Below, in pieces: positions 18,486 through 27,276 of a stretch of DNA of 55,074 bases. How positions within the stretch are numbered: position 1 is the stretch's first letter; each line of letters opens with the position of its first letter. The DNA is taken from positions 1-55,074 of the forward strand of contig CALXET010000008.1 in NCBI GenBank assembly GCA_944387405.1, given 5' to 3'. Both the position numbers and the translations under genes were made by a program. The notes below the pieces were generated by a model. That model was not told where the DNA came from. It searched no databases and saw only the letters and a list, made by a program, of their open reading frames with translations. The stretch comes from an uncultured Clostridia bacterium (GTDB taxonomy: Bacteria > Bacillota > Clostridia > TANB77 > CAG-508).

Positions 18486-18656
18486 ATGAAATTGTTCGAA
18501 AAAGTACCCGGCATGAAAGGCTATATCATCGCCTCATCAGGCTTTGATTATCGGTCGTCGGCTTATGAGTATCGTGACGCATACTTTTCGACTGGTAATA
18601 CCGATATTTGGTTCTGCCAGGAAGACAAGTCGTGGTACGTGATTCTCAAAAGCTAA
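18486..18656 (+). CDS. GC-rich orphan small ORF
   Basis: Encodes a 56-residue aromatic-rich peptide (MKLFEKVPGMKGYIIASSG...WYVILKS) I do not recognise. GGAGGTG lies 8 nt before the ATG at 18486, and a TATAAT at 18449-18454 could be its -10 box. Base composition is near 48% GC in a region otherwise about 27%, with codons (CCC, GGC, TCG, GTG, CTC, CAG) avoided by all neighbours, so it looks recently acquired. Codon 23 (18552-18554) is CGG. If CGG forces +1 shifting here as inferred elsewhere, the product would end after about 25 residues; if read as Arg the ORF is intact. It may be expressed poorly or only be tolerated. Confidence 0.55.
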   Translation: MKLFEKVPGMKGYIIASSGFDYRSSAYEYRDAYFSTGNTDIWFCQEDKSWYVILKS

Positions 18657-18675
18657 CTTTTAGTTAGCTAGCCGA

Positions 18676-18715
18676 AAGGGGCGTCCCTCTGTGGGACGCC
18701 CCTTCTTTTTATTTT
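18676..18715 (+). terminator. Strong GC-rich terminator of the orphan ORF
   Basis: AAGGGGCGTCCC (18676-18687) pairs over 12 bp with GGGACGCCCCTT (18693-18704), 5-nt loop, followed by CTTTTTATTTTTTT. It is the most GC-rich hairpin in the window and shares the foreign composition of the ORF. Confidence 0.95.
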
Positions 18716-18768
18716 TTTATCTTTTTATCTTTTATTTTACTTTATTACTTTTTTATATTTTCTTCTAT

Positions 18769-19812
18769 TTATGCAGCTTTGTTTTCTTCCTCTTCTACTG
18801 TGTTCTCACTCTTATTTGATGTACTTTCATTTCCATCAATATTAGTCTTTATTGTCTGTATATTATATGTGCTTCCATTACTTGTTAACAAAATTGTACC
18901 GTCTTCATCTGTTCTATAAATTTCTGCTCCAATATTTTCTAATCTCTTTAATGCATCTTCATTTGGATGTCCATATGTATTATTAATTCCGCATGAAATA
19001 ATTGCAACTTTTGGCTTAGTTTGATTTAGAAAATCTTCTGAACTTGATGTGCTTGATCCATGATGTCCAACTTTTAATACATCTATCTCAGGCCACTCTA
19101 TTTCTTTTTCCATGTTTTCTGAAGCATCTCCCATAAACAAGAATTTATTTTCTCCATATACAAAATGCAAACATATTGATGTATCATTTAAATCATCTTG
19201 TTCTTCATTTCTAACATTCATTACTGTACAAACTCCAGATCCAACTGGGAATGTGTCTCCAATTTCAACACTAGATACTCCAAGACCTTTTTTAGATATA
19301 GCCTCTAAAAGATTTTCGTATGTTCTTGTAGTAGTACTTACATCTGGCATATAAATAGTTCCTATATCAAAGCTCTTAACTATCTGCTCCATACCGCCTA
19401 TATGATCTTCATGTGCATGTGTACCAACTAAGTAATCTATTTTCTTAACACCTAAAGCTTTAATATATTTTGCAAGATTGCTTCCATCTTCAGCATTTCC
19501 TGCATCTATTAACATTACTTTATCATCTGCTATAATTAATTCTGAATCTGCTTGCCCTACATCAAAATAATAGATTTTAAGTTCAGAATCTGATGTAACT
19601 ACTGTACTCTCAAGCGTAGAAACTGCCATTGCATTTGATTCATTAACAGGAATATTTAAATCCGATTCTATATAATTATTAACTTGATCTGGAAACATAT
19701 CACTAATTATTGAAACAACTAGAATCATTAATGCTATCACTAATGTTCCTATTATTTTTTTAATATTACTGCTAATTTTTTTCTCTAGTTTCTTTTCTTT
19801 TTTATTGCTCAT
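18769..19812 (-). CDS. Secreted/membrane-anchored metallo-beta-lactamase-fold hydrolase (ComEC C-domain type)
   Basis: 347 residues: a basic N-terminus, one membrane helix (about 20-40), then an MBL fold from about 78 (IYYFDVGQADSELII, a ComEC-like start) with the metal motif THAHEDHIGG (about 131-140), DTSICLHFVYGENKFLFMGDA, and KVGHHGSSTSSS followed by NTYGHPNEDAL. It lacks the competence channel domain, so it is a stand-alone ComEC-type hydrolase as found widely in Firmicutes; substrate unknown, possibly a nucleic acid or phosphoester outside the membrane. The tail is Asn/Glu-rich. Confidence 0.85.
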   Translation of the reverse strand: MSNKKEKKLEKKISSNIKKIIGTLVIALMILVVSIISDMFPDQVNNYIESDLNIPVNESNAMAVSTLESTVVTSDSELKIYYFDVGQADSELIIADDKVMLIDAGNAEDGSNLAKYIKALGVKKIDYLVGTHAHEDHIGGMEQIVKSFDIGTIYMPDVSTTTRTYENLLEAISKKGLGVSSVEIGDTFPVGSGVCTVMNVRNEEQDDLNDTSICLHFVYGENKFLFMGDASENMEKEIEWPEIDVLKVGHHGSSTSSSEDFLNQTKPKVAIISCGINNTYGHPNEDALKRLENIGAEIYRTDEDGTILLTSNGSTYNIQTIKTNIDGNESTSNKSENTVEEEENKAA

Positions 19813-19845
19813 GTATTAATTATTCCTCCACTTAATGTATATTGC

Positions 19846-20685
19846 TTACTTTTCATCTTTATACAAGTTTCTTAGTAATTTTATTTCTTTCCCATACCCT
19901 TCTAAATCATTAGGTGTTTCCAAGAAAAATGGTAAATTTCTTAACTTTGGATGATTTATTATTCTAGTAATAGCTTCAATACCTATATTTCCTTCACCTA
20001 TTTTTGCATGTCTATCCTTATGACTTCCAAGAGTATTTAAACTATCATTTAAATGAATTGCTTTTAATCTATCTAATCCTATCACATTATCAAATTCTTC
20101 TAATACTTCATTAAGATTATTTACAATATCATATCCTCCATCAAAAATATGACAAGTATCTAAACATACTCCTAAATGATTATTTAAATTTACTCTATCA
20201 ATAATTGTTCTTATTTCTTCAAAAGTTCTTCCTATTTCAGAACCTTTTCCAGCCATTGTTTCTAAAAGCACAAGTGTAGATTGCTCTTCTTTTAATATGG
20301 TATTTAACATATCCACAATATATTTTGTTCCAGTCTCTACTCCTTGTTTTACATGGCTTCCAGGATGAAAATTATAATAACTATTAGGAAAGTGCTCCAT
20401 TCTTCTTAAATCATCTGCCATAGTATTTTTTGCAAACTCTCGTATTGATTCGTCTGCTGCTGCTGCATTTAAAGTATATGGAGCATGTGCTAAAAGTGAT
20501 TCAATTTTATGTTCTTTAGCAAGTTCTAAAAATTTTTTAACATCCTCTTCATCAATTGGTTTTGCTGCTCCACCTCTTGGGTTTCTTGTAAAAAATTGTA
20601 TTGTGTTTGCATTAATCTTTACAGCCTCTTTTCCCATCTCGTAAAAACCTTTTGATACAGATAAATGACATCCTATCTTAAGCAT
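19846..20685 (-). CDS. nfo: Deoxyribonuclease IV (AP endonuclease Nfo)
   Basis: Cuts 5' of abasic sites in base-excision repair. The 279-residue TIM-barrel has the three-metal site spread over family motifs: [10 protein letters not shown] (1-10 region), [11 protein letters not shown] (about 63-73), [41 protein letters not shown] (about 174-189), [20 protein letters not shown] and PFFLETPND. Length is standard. It lies in the same direction as an AlkD-like alkylation repair gene 10 bp upstream, forming a small DNA repair pair. Confidence 0.95.
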   Translation of the reverse strand: MLKIGCHLSVSKGFYEMGKEAVKINANTIQFFTRNPRGGAAKPIDEEDVKKFLELAKEHKIESLLAHAPYTLNAAAADESIREFAKNTMADDLRRMEHFPNSYYNFHPGSHVKQGVETGTKYIVDMLNTILKEEQSTLVLLETMAGKGSEIGRTFEEIRTIIDRVNLNNHLGVCLDTCHIFDGGYDIVNNLNEVLEEFDNVIGLDRLKAIHLNDSLNTLGSHKDRHAKIGEGNIGIEAITRIINHPKLRNLPFFLETPNDLEGYGKEIKLLRNLYKDEK

Positions 20686-20694
20686 ATATTCATC

Positions 20695-21411
20695 CTACTT
20701 TCTTTTCAATTTTTTCAAATATTCTTTATCTTCTTTTGTAACTCTAAATGATTCTCTTATCTTTTGAATTGATTTATTTTGTGTCCAATCATCTAAAGAA
20801 TTGGAACTTAAATACATTTCAGTCTTATTTTTAAACTTAATATAAGCCTCTGAAATTAGCCATGCTATCCCCATTTTCACATAATAATATTCATGTTTTT
20901 TTCTTGCAATATATTCAATATTTTTAAAAACGTCATCTATATATTCGTCTATTAAAAAATGATCCATCATCATTACTACAAAAAATCTAATTTCAAATTC
21001 ATTACTTGAATTTTTATATTTATTAATTAACTTCCATATGCTCTCTCTTTCTATATCCTTAAATTTAAAACTAGAACAAAAAGTATCACATACAGCCCAA
21101 TTTATTATCTTGGGAACAAACATTTCTACATATTCTATTTTTTTATTTAATTCAATTTTTGCATAATCAATAATTAAACCTTCAAGTAATAATTCTTCAT
21201 AATAATCATTTTCTATATTCTCAATCAAATCTTGTATATTATATTGTTTTAATAAATATTTTGCATATTTTTTTATTATTGGTGTCCTCACTCCAATAAA
21301 TCTTTCTTTATCATCATATGGACATAATGAACTACTAAATTCTCTAAATTTTTTATCTTGAGAACTAATAAGAAAATCTTTAATTTCTTTTCTTATATTT
21401 TCATTATTCAT
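20695..21411 (-). CDS. AlkD-like DNA alkylation repair protein (HEAT-like)
   Basis: 238-residue all-helical protein of the DNA alkylation repair family (AlkC/AlkD-type HEAT repeats). Supporting features: FIGVRTPIIKKYAKYL (the family's 'GVR.P.lR.iA' start, about 38-53), EELLLEGLIIDYAK, NWAVCDTFCSSFK with the WD/C D pair, EIRFFVVMMMDHF, YYVKMGIAWLISEAYIKF. Related enzymes are 3-methyladenine glycosylases, but many members lack tested activity. Position with nfo supports a repair role. Confidence 0.85.
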   Translation of the reverse strand: MNNENIRKEIKDFLISSQDKKFREFSSSLCPYDDKERFIGVRTPIIKKYAKYLLKQYNIQDLIENIENDYYEELLLEGLIIDYAKIELNKKIEYVEMFVPKIINWAVCDTFCSSFKFKDIERESIWKLINKYKNSSNEFEIRFFVVMMMDHFLIDEYIDDVFKNIEYIARKKHEYYYVKMGIAWLISEAYIKFKNKTEMYLSSNSLDDWTQNKSIQKIRESFRVTKEDKEYLKKLKRK

Positions 21412-21423
21412 TAAATTCTTCCT

Positions 21424-22062
21424 TTATTTTATCAATATTTCACATTTAATTTTTTTACTTAGTGAATTTTTAAAAAGTATTCCATCTTCAGTGTTACCAA
21501 CAATACTACCATAATGTGTTGGTATAGCATATTTAGGGCTAATTTTAGCAGCAAGTGACGCAGCTTCTATATAATCCATTGTATATGTTCCACCTACAGG
21601 TAAGAATGCTACATCGCATTCAACATTTGAAGCCTCTTTTGTACAATCAGTATCTCCTGCTATATAATATCTTATTTCATCAATCTCTAAAACATATCCT
21701 ACCCAATTCTTATTTTTTGGATGAAATTCTTTAAATTTATTATAAGCTGGTATCGTCTCGATATCTATTCCAAAGAATTCAAATTCTTCATACGGTTTTA
21801 CTCCTACAACATTTTGCTCTATAAAACCTATTTTCTTAGCATCTTCAACTACATCTTCTGTAACTAAAATCATTGTATCTTCTTTCATTACCTTCTTTAT
21901 ATCATCTGCCGAAAAATGATCATAATGACTATGAGTACATAAGATTAAATCAGCATCATTATAATTTCTATCTATTTTGAAAGGGTCAATATAAATTATC
22001 TTACCTTTATTTATTCTTATGCTACTGTGCTTTAGCACTTCTATTCCTTCTAGTATATCCAT
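21424..22062 (-). CDS. Metallo-beta-lactamase-fold hydrolase (UPF0173-like)
   Basis: 212 residues with the cytosolic MBL pattern: IDPFKIDRNYNDADLILCTHSHYDHFSADDI, whose THSHYDH (about 40-46) binds metal, then GYVLEIDEIRYYIAGDTDCT (about 123-142), DVAFLPVGGTYTMDYIEAA and YAIPTHYGSIVG with the last histidine. It lacks a signal peptide. It resembles the UPF0173/UlaG-like hydrolases; substrate unknown. It is 13 bp upstream of the AlkD-like gene on the same strand and may share its transcript. Confidence 0.85.
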   Translation of the reverse strand: MDILEGIEVLKHSSIRINKGKIIYIDPFKIDRNYNDADLILCTHSHYDHFSADDIKKVMKEDTMILVTEDVVEDAKKIGFIEQNVVGVKPYEEFEFFGIDIETIPAYNKFKEFHPKNKNWVGYVLEIDEIRYYIAGDTDCTKEASNVECDVAFLPVGGTYTMDYIEAASLAAKISPKYAIPTHYGSIVGNTEDGILFKNSLSKKIKCEILIK

Positions 22063-22193
22063 AATATCACCCCTATTTTTACAGTTAATATTATATTATA
22101 TGTTTAATATATTTACAATAATCTTTTTTTATAATTTTTAGTATTTTTCTGCACATATTTTAATGTTTTCTATTGCTTTTAAGTTAAAATAAG

Positions 22194-22227
22194 CCCAAAT
22201 TGTTAAACTTTTTTCTAACAATTTGGG
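22194..22227 (-). terminator. Terminator after the sortase gene
   Basis: CCCAAATTGTTA (22194-22205) and TAACAATTTGGG (22216-22227) form a perfect 12-bp stem; minus-strand downstream is CTTATTTTAACTT. It separates sortase from the following gene at 22062. Confidence 0.75.
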
Positions 22228-22268
22228 TTCACTTCATTTATCTATTCTTTTTATTTAACTTTATTATT

Positions 22269-23042
22269 CTAATTAAGTTTTTCTGTAGCTTTAACAACAA
22301 CCCTATTTTCACTATCATCTGTACAAGTTATCAATGTAACTTCTTTCCTTCCATCTGTTTTTTGTGAGCTGCATGATCTATCATCTTCGCGAACTACATA
22401 TTTATCATATACGACATATTGAATAGTTCTATTATTTAAATCAGTAATTTCTACTATATCTCCATTTTCAAGTTCTGGAACTTTACTGAAAAATTTTGCA
22501 TTTCTATAATTATGAGCAACTATGCAAAAGTTTCCAACTTCATTTGGATCTGGTCCCCAATACTTGCAAGGAGATGTTTTTAATAATTCTGTATTATATG
22601 TAGATAAAACAGGATATGTTATGTTTATTGATGGAATATTTACAATAGCAATTTTAGTAACTGTTTCTCCATTAGATGTAACAGAAGTATTTTGATTTAT
22701 TAAATTTTCCCTATTTTGTTCTACTTGTGCTTGTAACTTTTCAGTACTAATTGCTGGATTATTATCTCCATCTAGAATAACTACTATTTTATCATCATCT
22801 ACTCTTACTGTTGTATCATCATAAGAAAAAACTCCACTATTTGAATCTGCTATAACCATGTTTTGTAATATTTCTTGTGACTTTTGTTCACCTTTATTTC
22901 TATCGTATTCTGCATAAACGTAATATCCAACTAAAAGGCATAGTAAAAATATAGAAATGATAAAATCTAATTTATACAATTTCTTTTTTCTTTTAAGCTC
23001 TGGTGTAATATAAAGTTTTTCTGTTATAAGAATTTGATTCAT
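22269..23042 (-). CDS. Sortase
   Basis: Cysteine transpeptidase that anchors LPxTG-type proteins to peptidoglycan. 257 residues: a cytoplasmic basic head, one membrane helix (about 27-44), an extracytoplasmic linker, and the sortase barrel (about 126-255) with the catalytic His in GNFCIVAHNYRNAKFFSKVP (about 176) and Cys in EVTLITCTDDSENRVVV, with the Arg six residues later. A candidate substrate with an LPDTG tail is encoded at 38468. GGAGTAG precedes the ATG, and TTAACA/TATAAT (23106-23101, 23083-23078) with a 17-bp spacer is a probable promoter. Class D or B/E-like assignment is uncertain. Confidence 0.88.
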   Translation of the reverse strand: MNQILITEKLYITPELKRKKKLYKLDFIISIFLLCLLVGYYVYAEYDRNKGEQKSQEILQNMVIADSNSGVFSYDDTTVRVDDDKIVVILDGDNNPAISTEKLQAQVEQNRENLINQNTSVTSNGETVTKIAIVNIPSINITYPVLSTYNTELLKTSPCKYWGPDPNEVGNFCIVAHNYRNAKFFSKVPELENGDIVEITDLNNRTIQYVVYDKYVVREDDRSCSSQKTDGRKEVTLITCTDDSENRVVVKATEKLN

Positions 23043-23077
23043 TTTACTACTCCTTTCTTTGAATATACGTTTTATTT

Positions 23078-23106
23078 ATTATATCATATTTTATAATTCT
23101 TGTTAA
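23078..23106 (-). promoter_or_regulatory. Sortase promoter
   Basis: TTAACA, 17 bp, TATAAT on the minus strand. The remaining intergenic space to 23361 is AT-rich with only the dapL terminator visible. Confidence 0.55.
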
Positions 23107-23291
23107 TATTCATTTCTACGCATAGATATTAATTTTACAACATTTTATTGTTTTTTTCAAGCCTTTATCTTTATTTTACAATTTATATAACATTTTAATT
23201 ATATATAATTATTTTACTATTAAATAAAAACTTTTTAAATATTTTTTTAAATAAAATTGTTTTACAATTCTTTTATATTTTTTTTACAATT

Positions 23292-23332
23292 CAAAAAAAT
23301 ATCCTATTTAAGAATGTTCTTATATAGGATAT
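23292..23332 (-). terminator. dapL terminator
   Basis: ATATCCTAT (23332-23324) pairs with ATAGGATAT (23307-23299), with further TTAAGAA/TTCTTAT pairing inside, then TTTTTTTG on the minus strand. Confidence 0.8.
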
Positions 23333-23361
23333 TTTATTTATTTTTATTATTTTATTTTTTT

Positions 23362-24597
23362 CTAAATTTTCATCTTTTTAATTCTTTCAATTGCTTCTAC
23401 AGTATTTTCTTTAGTTCCAAATGCTGTTAATCTGAAATATCCTTCTCCACTTGGTCCAAATCCTGATCCTGGAGTTCCTACAACATTTGCTTCTTCTAAT
23501 AATTTATCGAAATATTCCCAAGAAGTTAATCCTTCAGGAACTTTAAGCCATACATATGGTGAATCCTCACCGCCAAAAACTGTATATCCCGCTTCTTTTA
23601 GACCATTTTTTATTATACGAGCATTTTCCATATAATATTCTATATTTTCCATAATTTGCTTTTGTCCTTCTTCTGTATATACAGCTTCAGCAGCTCTTTG
23701 AACCACATAAGAAACTCCATTAGTTTTAGTTGAATGTCTTCTATTCCATAATTTGTTCAAAGAAACTTCATTTCCATTTTTGTCATATCCCATTAATTCT
23801 TTTGGAACTACAGTATATGCACATCTTACTCCTGTAAATCCTGCTGTTTTAGAAAAACTTCTAAATTCTATCGCTACTTCTTTTGCTCCATCTACTTCAT
23901 AAATAGAATGTGGCAATTTATCATTATGTATAAATTTCTCATAAGCAGCATCAAATAATATTATTGATTTATTTTCTTTGGCATAATCTACCCATTTTTT
24001 CAATTCTTCTTTAGAAAGAGTTGTTCCTGTTGGATTATTTGGCAAACATAAATAAATCATATCAACTTTTTCTTTTGGGAATTCAGGTATAAAATCATTT
24101 TCAGCAGTTACTGGTATGTAAACAATATTCTCATACATCCCTGTTTCTTTATTATAATTTCCACTTCTTCCAGCCATAACATTTGTATCTAGATATACCG
24201 GATATACAGGATCTGTAATTGCTACTTTATTTCCAATATCTAAAATATCTCCAATATTTCCACAATCAGATTTAGCGCCATCTGAAACAAATATTTCTTC
24301 TGGTAAAATTTTTACTCCTCTTGATTCAAAATCATATTTTGCAATTTTTTCTCTTAAAAATTCGTAACCTTGTTCTGGACCATATCCTTTAAAAGTTTTA
24401 GCATCTCCCATTTCGTCTACTGCTTTGTGCATAGCTTCAATTACCTTTGGTACTATTGGTCTTGTAACATCTCCTATTCCCAGTTTTATAATCCTTTTAT
24501 CTGGATTATTTTTTGAAAATTCAGCTACTTTTTTAGCTATTGTTGAAAACAAGTAACTGTCTTGTAAATTTAAATAATTATCATTAATTCTAATCAT
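23362..24597 (-). CDS. dapL: LL-diaminopimelate aminotransferase
   Basis: PLP enzyme converting tetrahydrodipicolinate to LL-DAP in one step, bypassing the succinyl/acetyl branch. The 411-residue fold-type I aminotransferase shows the N-terminal [46 protein letters not shown], the [17 protein letters not shown] region, [19 protein letters not shown], and the PLP lysine in [18 protein letters not shown] (about 248-265). Length matches DapL (about 410). Together with dapF it supplies meso-DAP for the DNPR-type MurE here. GGAGG precedes the ATG; TTGAAA/TATAAA at 24693-24665 (spacer 17) may be its promoter. Confidence 0.93.
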   Translation of the reverse strand: MIRINDNYLNLQDSYLFSTIAKKVAEFSKNNPDKRIIKLGIGDVTRPIVPKVIEAMHKAVDEMGDAKTFKGYGPEQGYEFLREKIAKYDFESRGVKILPEEIFVSDGAKSDCGNIGDILDIGNKVAITDPVYPVYLDTNVMAGRSGNYNKETGMYENIVYIPVTAENDFIPEFPKEKVDMIYLCLPNNPTGTTLSKEELKKWVDYAKENKSIILFDAAYEKFIHNDKLPHSIYEVDGAKEVAIEFRSFSKTAGFTGVRCAYTVVPKELMGYDKNGNEVSLNKLWNRRHSTKTNGVSYVVQRAAEAVYTEEGQKQIMENIEYYMENARIIKNGLKEAGYTVFGGEDSPYVWLKVPEGLTSWEYFDKLLEEANVVGTPGSGFGPSGEGYFRLTAFGTKENTVEAIERIKKMKI

Positions 24598-24765
24598 ATA
24601 GCCTCCTATAAGATTATTAAAAATAAAAAATAAAATAAATTATTATTCTATTTATGTATAATAATTTATATCATCATTTAGAGTTTTTTTCAAGACAATC
24701 TTAAGTACTAAGTTTAGCATATAATAATATATTTAAGATATTTTTATCTTTTTATAAATAAATAT

Positions 24766-25398
24766 TTATAAAAGTTCTTTACTTATTATTGTATACATAT
24801 TATTAATCATGTTACTATAATGTTTCTCTTTAATAAACAAAAACCATAAATATATTATAAATATTGCGATTAATGGATTTTTTAAATATACAACTATTAT
24901 ACTTCCTATTAAAGTTAAAATAATCAGATTTATTCTTGATATCTCAATCATAACATTATTTACTGTTCTAAATGTAAATTTATATAATAATATATTTTTT
25001 AATATTCTACCTCCATCTAAAGGTAGTATTGGCAAAATATTTATTAAAAATATAATCAAATTTGCATATGTAAAATCAGGAATTTTTACAAAAGCAAAAA
25101 TTATTCCCAAAAACAAATTAACTATAGGAGCTGACATATCAATAATAATTTTATTTTTCAAACGTCTTTTACTTTTTATTAAATAATTTTTTACATTTCT
25201 TTCTTCAAACTCTATAGAAAATCCAGCAATTGTAAAAGTTATTTTTTTAGGTTTTAATCCAAGAATAACACCTGAAATCAAATGAATCAATTCATGTATT
25301 AATATAAAAAATAAAAGTATAGAAAAAACTCTTATGTTTTTTGTAATTAAATAGCAAAAAGCAAGCAAAAAAACTTTAAAATCAATTTTTATTTTCAT
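24766..25398 (-). CDS. spoIVFB: SpoIVFB-like M50 site-2 metalloprotease
   Basis: Intramembrane protease family; SpoIVFB frees the mother-cell sigma factor SigK from pro-SigK in Bacillus. 210 residues, very hydrophobic, with HELIHLISG (HExxH at about 35-39) and, in a later helix, ILPILPLDGGRILKNI carrying the third zinc ligand (NPDG-like 'LDGGR'). Overlaps or abuts the M23 gene at 25400, matching the spoIVFA-spoIVFB arrangement in which IVFA controls the protease. The match is by architecture and neighbour; this member lacks the CBS domain and may be a shorter SpoIVFB variant. Confidence 0.82.
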   Translation of the reverse strand: MKIKIDFKVFLLAFCYLITKNIRVFSILLFFILIHELIHLISGVILGLKPKKITFTIAGFSIEFEERNVKNYLIKSKRRLKNKIIIDMSAPIVNLFLGIIFAFVKIPDFTYANLIIFLINILPILPLDGGRILKNILLYKFTFRTVNNVMIEISRINLIILTLIGSIIVVYLKNPLIAIFIIYLWFLFIKEKHYSNMINNMYTIISKELL

Positions 25399-25399
25399 T

Positions 25400-26293
25400 T
25401 TAAAACTCCAATATCTTATCTGGATTTATATATTCGTTTTTATATCTTATTTCAAAATGCAAATGAGCTCCTGTAGTATTCCCTGTATTTCCAACCTTAG
25501 CAACCACTTGACTTTGCTTTACTGTATCTCCTTTTTCGACTAAAATCTCACTACAATGAGCATAAAGTATACTTATTTCTTCATCTATATTACTTGCAAT
25601 TTTTATATGTTTCCCGTAATTTCCTTCATTCGAAACTTCTATAACTTTACCATCTATTGAAGATACAATATCTGTTCCAATGCTTGCTGCTATATCTATT
25701 CCTGTATGATTTTTAGAAACATTTTTATATTTAGACGTCCTATTTCCATATCTTGATGTTACTTTTCCAAGTATCGGTTTTATAAAATCGCATTTTGACT
25801 TTATATATTCTTCTACATTTAAATTACTTATATTTTTATTTGATACTTTTGCAATTGACTGTTCAGAGATTTTTTTTGATATATTTTTTAATTTTTCACT
25901 TATCAAATTTGAATTAGCCGAATATATTTTTTCTACACTTTCTTCTTCATCAATTTTCCCATTTAAAGATTTATTTTCTACTTTTTCCCCATAATTATCC
26001 ACATATTTATCACCTTTTGTAGATATTTTATTTAGTACATCACTTAAATCTATTGGTGTTTTAATAAAATTGTTAACATCTTCTTTGAACTTTTCAGAAA
26101 AAAGATACTCTTTATTGTTATAACCATATACACAAGCAATAATTAATAATATATATATTACTTTTCCAATTAACCATCTTATAAATGTGTGTTTTTTCTT
26201 TTTTTCTTGTACAGTTCTATAATTTTGATTATATCTTCTTTTATAGTATAATTCCTCCGCTCTTCGAATTCTTTCCGCTTCTGATATAGCCAT
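25400..26293 (-). CDS. spoIVFA: SpoIVFA-like M23/LytM-domain membrane protein
   Basis: 297 residues: a basic Tyr/Arg-rich cytoplasmic head, a membrane helix (about 42-58), a long coil/linker, and a C-terminal LytM/M23 domain with VTSRYGNRTSKYKNVSKNHTGIDI (HTGID near 201), ISILYAHCSEI and GNTGNTTGAHLHFEIRYK. The HxxxD, HxH and preceding His are all present, unlike Bacillus SpoIVFA, where catalytic residues are degenerate. Adjacent spoIVFB supports a role in the SigK checkpoint. RBS AGAGGTG before the ATG. Confidence 0.83.
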   Translation of the reverse strand: MAISEAERIRRAEELYYKRRYNQNYRTVQEKKKKHTFIRWLIGKVIYILLIIACVYGYNNKEYLFSEKFKEDVNNFIKTPIDLSDVLNKISTKGDKYVDNYGEKVENKSLNGKIDEEESVEKIYSANSNLISEKLKNISKKISEQSIAKVSNKNISNLNVEEYIKSKCDFIKPILGKVTSRYGNRTSKYKNVSKNHTGIDIAASIGTDIVSSIDGKVIEVSNEGNYGKHIKIASNIDEEISILYAHCSEILVEKGDTVKQSQVVAKVGNTGNTTGAHLHFEIRYKNEYINPDKILEF

Positions 26294-26395
26294 TTAAACA
26301 CCTCTTTTCTTTTTAAATTATATTCAGAAAAGACATGTTTTATGCTCTTATATTTTATGATTTACAATTTTAGTTTATATTCATTCTATTTATTT

Positions 26396-26701
26396 CTACA
26401 AAAATATTACTAATATAATTAAAACACCTATTATTAATGAAAATGAAAAATTAATTAGTTTACTTAATATATATTTTTTCCTTAAACGATACAATCTACC
26501 CTTTTCTTTTTCATACTCGGAATTTTTTATAAATTCTAATATTGTATCTTCTGCTTCTTTAACAACATTTTCTTTCATTTTCTTATTATATACATTTTCA
26601 AAATGATACTCTTTTTTTAATACTATAATTGCTTCTTTCACTAAATTTGAAGGAAACTTATTTATAACTAATATATTATTTTGCTTTTCTTTACTTTGCA
26701 T
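26396..26701 (-). CDS. Unknown tail-anchored small protein
   Basis: 101 residues, not recognised. A helix-rich charged region (1-75) ends in a single hydrophobic segment (about 81-101, FSFSLIIGVLIILVIFL), so the protein is probably anchored with the N-terminus in the cytoplasm. AAAGGAGAAC precedes the ATG. It lies between the 82-residue gene and spoIVFA on the same strand, so it may belong to the same sporulation transcript. Confidence 0.6.
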   Translation of the reverse strand: MQSKEKQNNILVINKFPSNLVKEAIIVLKKEYHFENVYNKKMKENVVKEAEDTILEFIKNSEYEKEKGRLYRLRKKYILSKLINFSFSLIIGVLIILVIFL

Positions 26702-26718
26702 TTGTTCTCCTTTAATTG

Positions 26719-26967
26719 TTAAATAATTATTATTTTAACATTCTTATCTACTTTATATTTATTTGTAAGATTAGATGAAAAACTAGCAATCTCATTAGAC
26801 ATATAAATAGTAACTTTATTACCATTACTAATAAATTTTATATTATCTATTATATTATCTATATTTTCTAATTCATTATTCTCAATTTTAATTTCTTTTA
26901 CTCCAAAAGAACTATTTAAAAATATATTTAACTTCTCATCATTAAATCTAATATAATATCTGTCCAT
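26719..26967 (-). CDS. Unknown small protein, first in the spoIVF-like operon
   Basis: 82 residues, not recognised. Predicted soluble and mostly beta/alpha: RYYIRFNDEKLNIFLNSS, a run of Asn/Ile/Asp-rich sequence, and VKIIII at the end. AGATAGGAGTAATT precedes the ATG at a rather long distance. It begins the minus-strand run leading to spoIVFA and spoIVFB and is divergent from ymxH. Confidence 0.55.
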   Translation of the reverse strand: MDRYYIRFNDEKLNIFLNSSFGVKEIKIENNELENIDNIIDNIKFISNGNKVTIYMSNEIASFSSNLTNKYKVDKNVKIIII

Positions 26968-27028
26968 ATATCACAAATTACTCCTATCTTTCATAATTTA
27001 TATTATATTTTATAATTAGGAGGCTATT

Positions 27029-27262
27029 ATGCGTTCACCTGGTCTTGATTTCAAACATAAAGAAGTAATAAATATAAATACTGGTAAAAAATTAGGATTT
27101 GTTCAGGATGTAAATGCTGATTTATCTTCTGGTAAAATAACTTCTATTTTAGTTCCTGGTTCTACTAAAATAATAAACTTTTTTTCTGATAATAATTTAA
27201 TTACAATTCCTTGGAATAAAATAAAATGTATTGGTGATGATGTAATATTAGTTGATATTTAA
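27029..27262 (+). CDS. ymxH: YlmC/YmxH-family PRC-barrel sporulation protein
   Basis: 77 residues of the small PRC-barrel family found in spore formers (YlmC/YmxH): SPGLDFKHKEVININTGKKLGFVQDVNADLSSGKITSILVPG, then NLITIPWNKIKCIGDDVILVDI, in which the 'IPW..I..IG.DVILV' ending is characteristic. The ATG follows AGGAGGC. It converges on sigG with only 14 bp between their ends. Role in sporulation is known by phylogenetic association only. Confidence 0.87.
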   Translation: MRSPGLDFKHKEVININTGKKLGFVQDVNADLSSGKITSILVPGSTKIINFFSDNNLITIPWNKIKCIGDDVILVDI

Positions 27263-27276
27263 TTTTATTTTATTAA

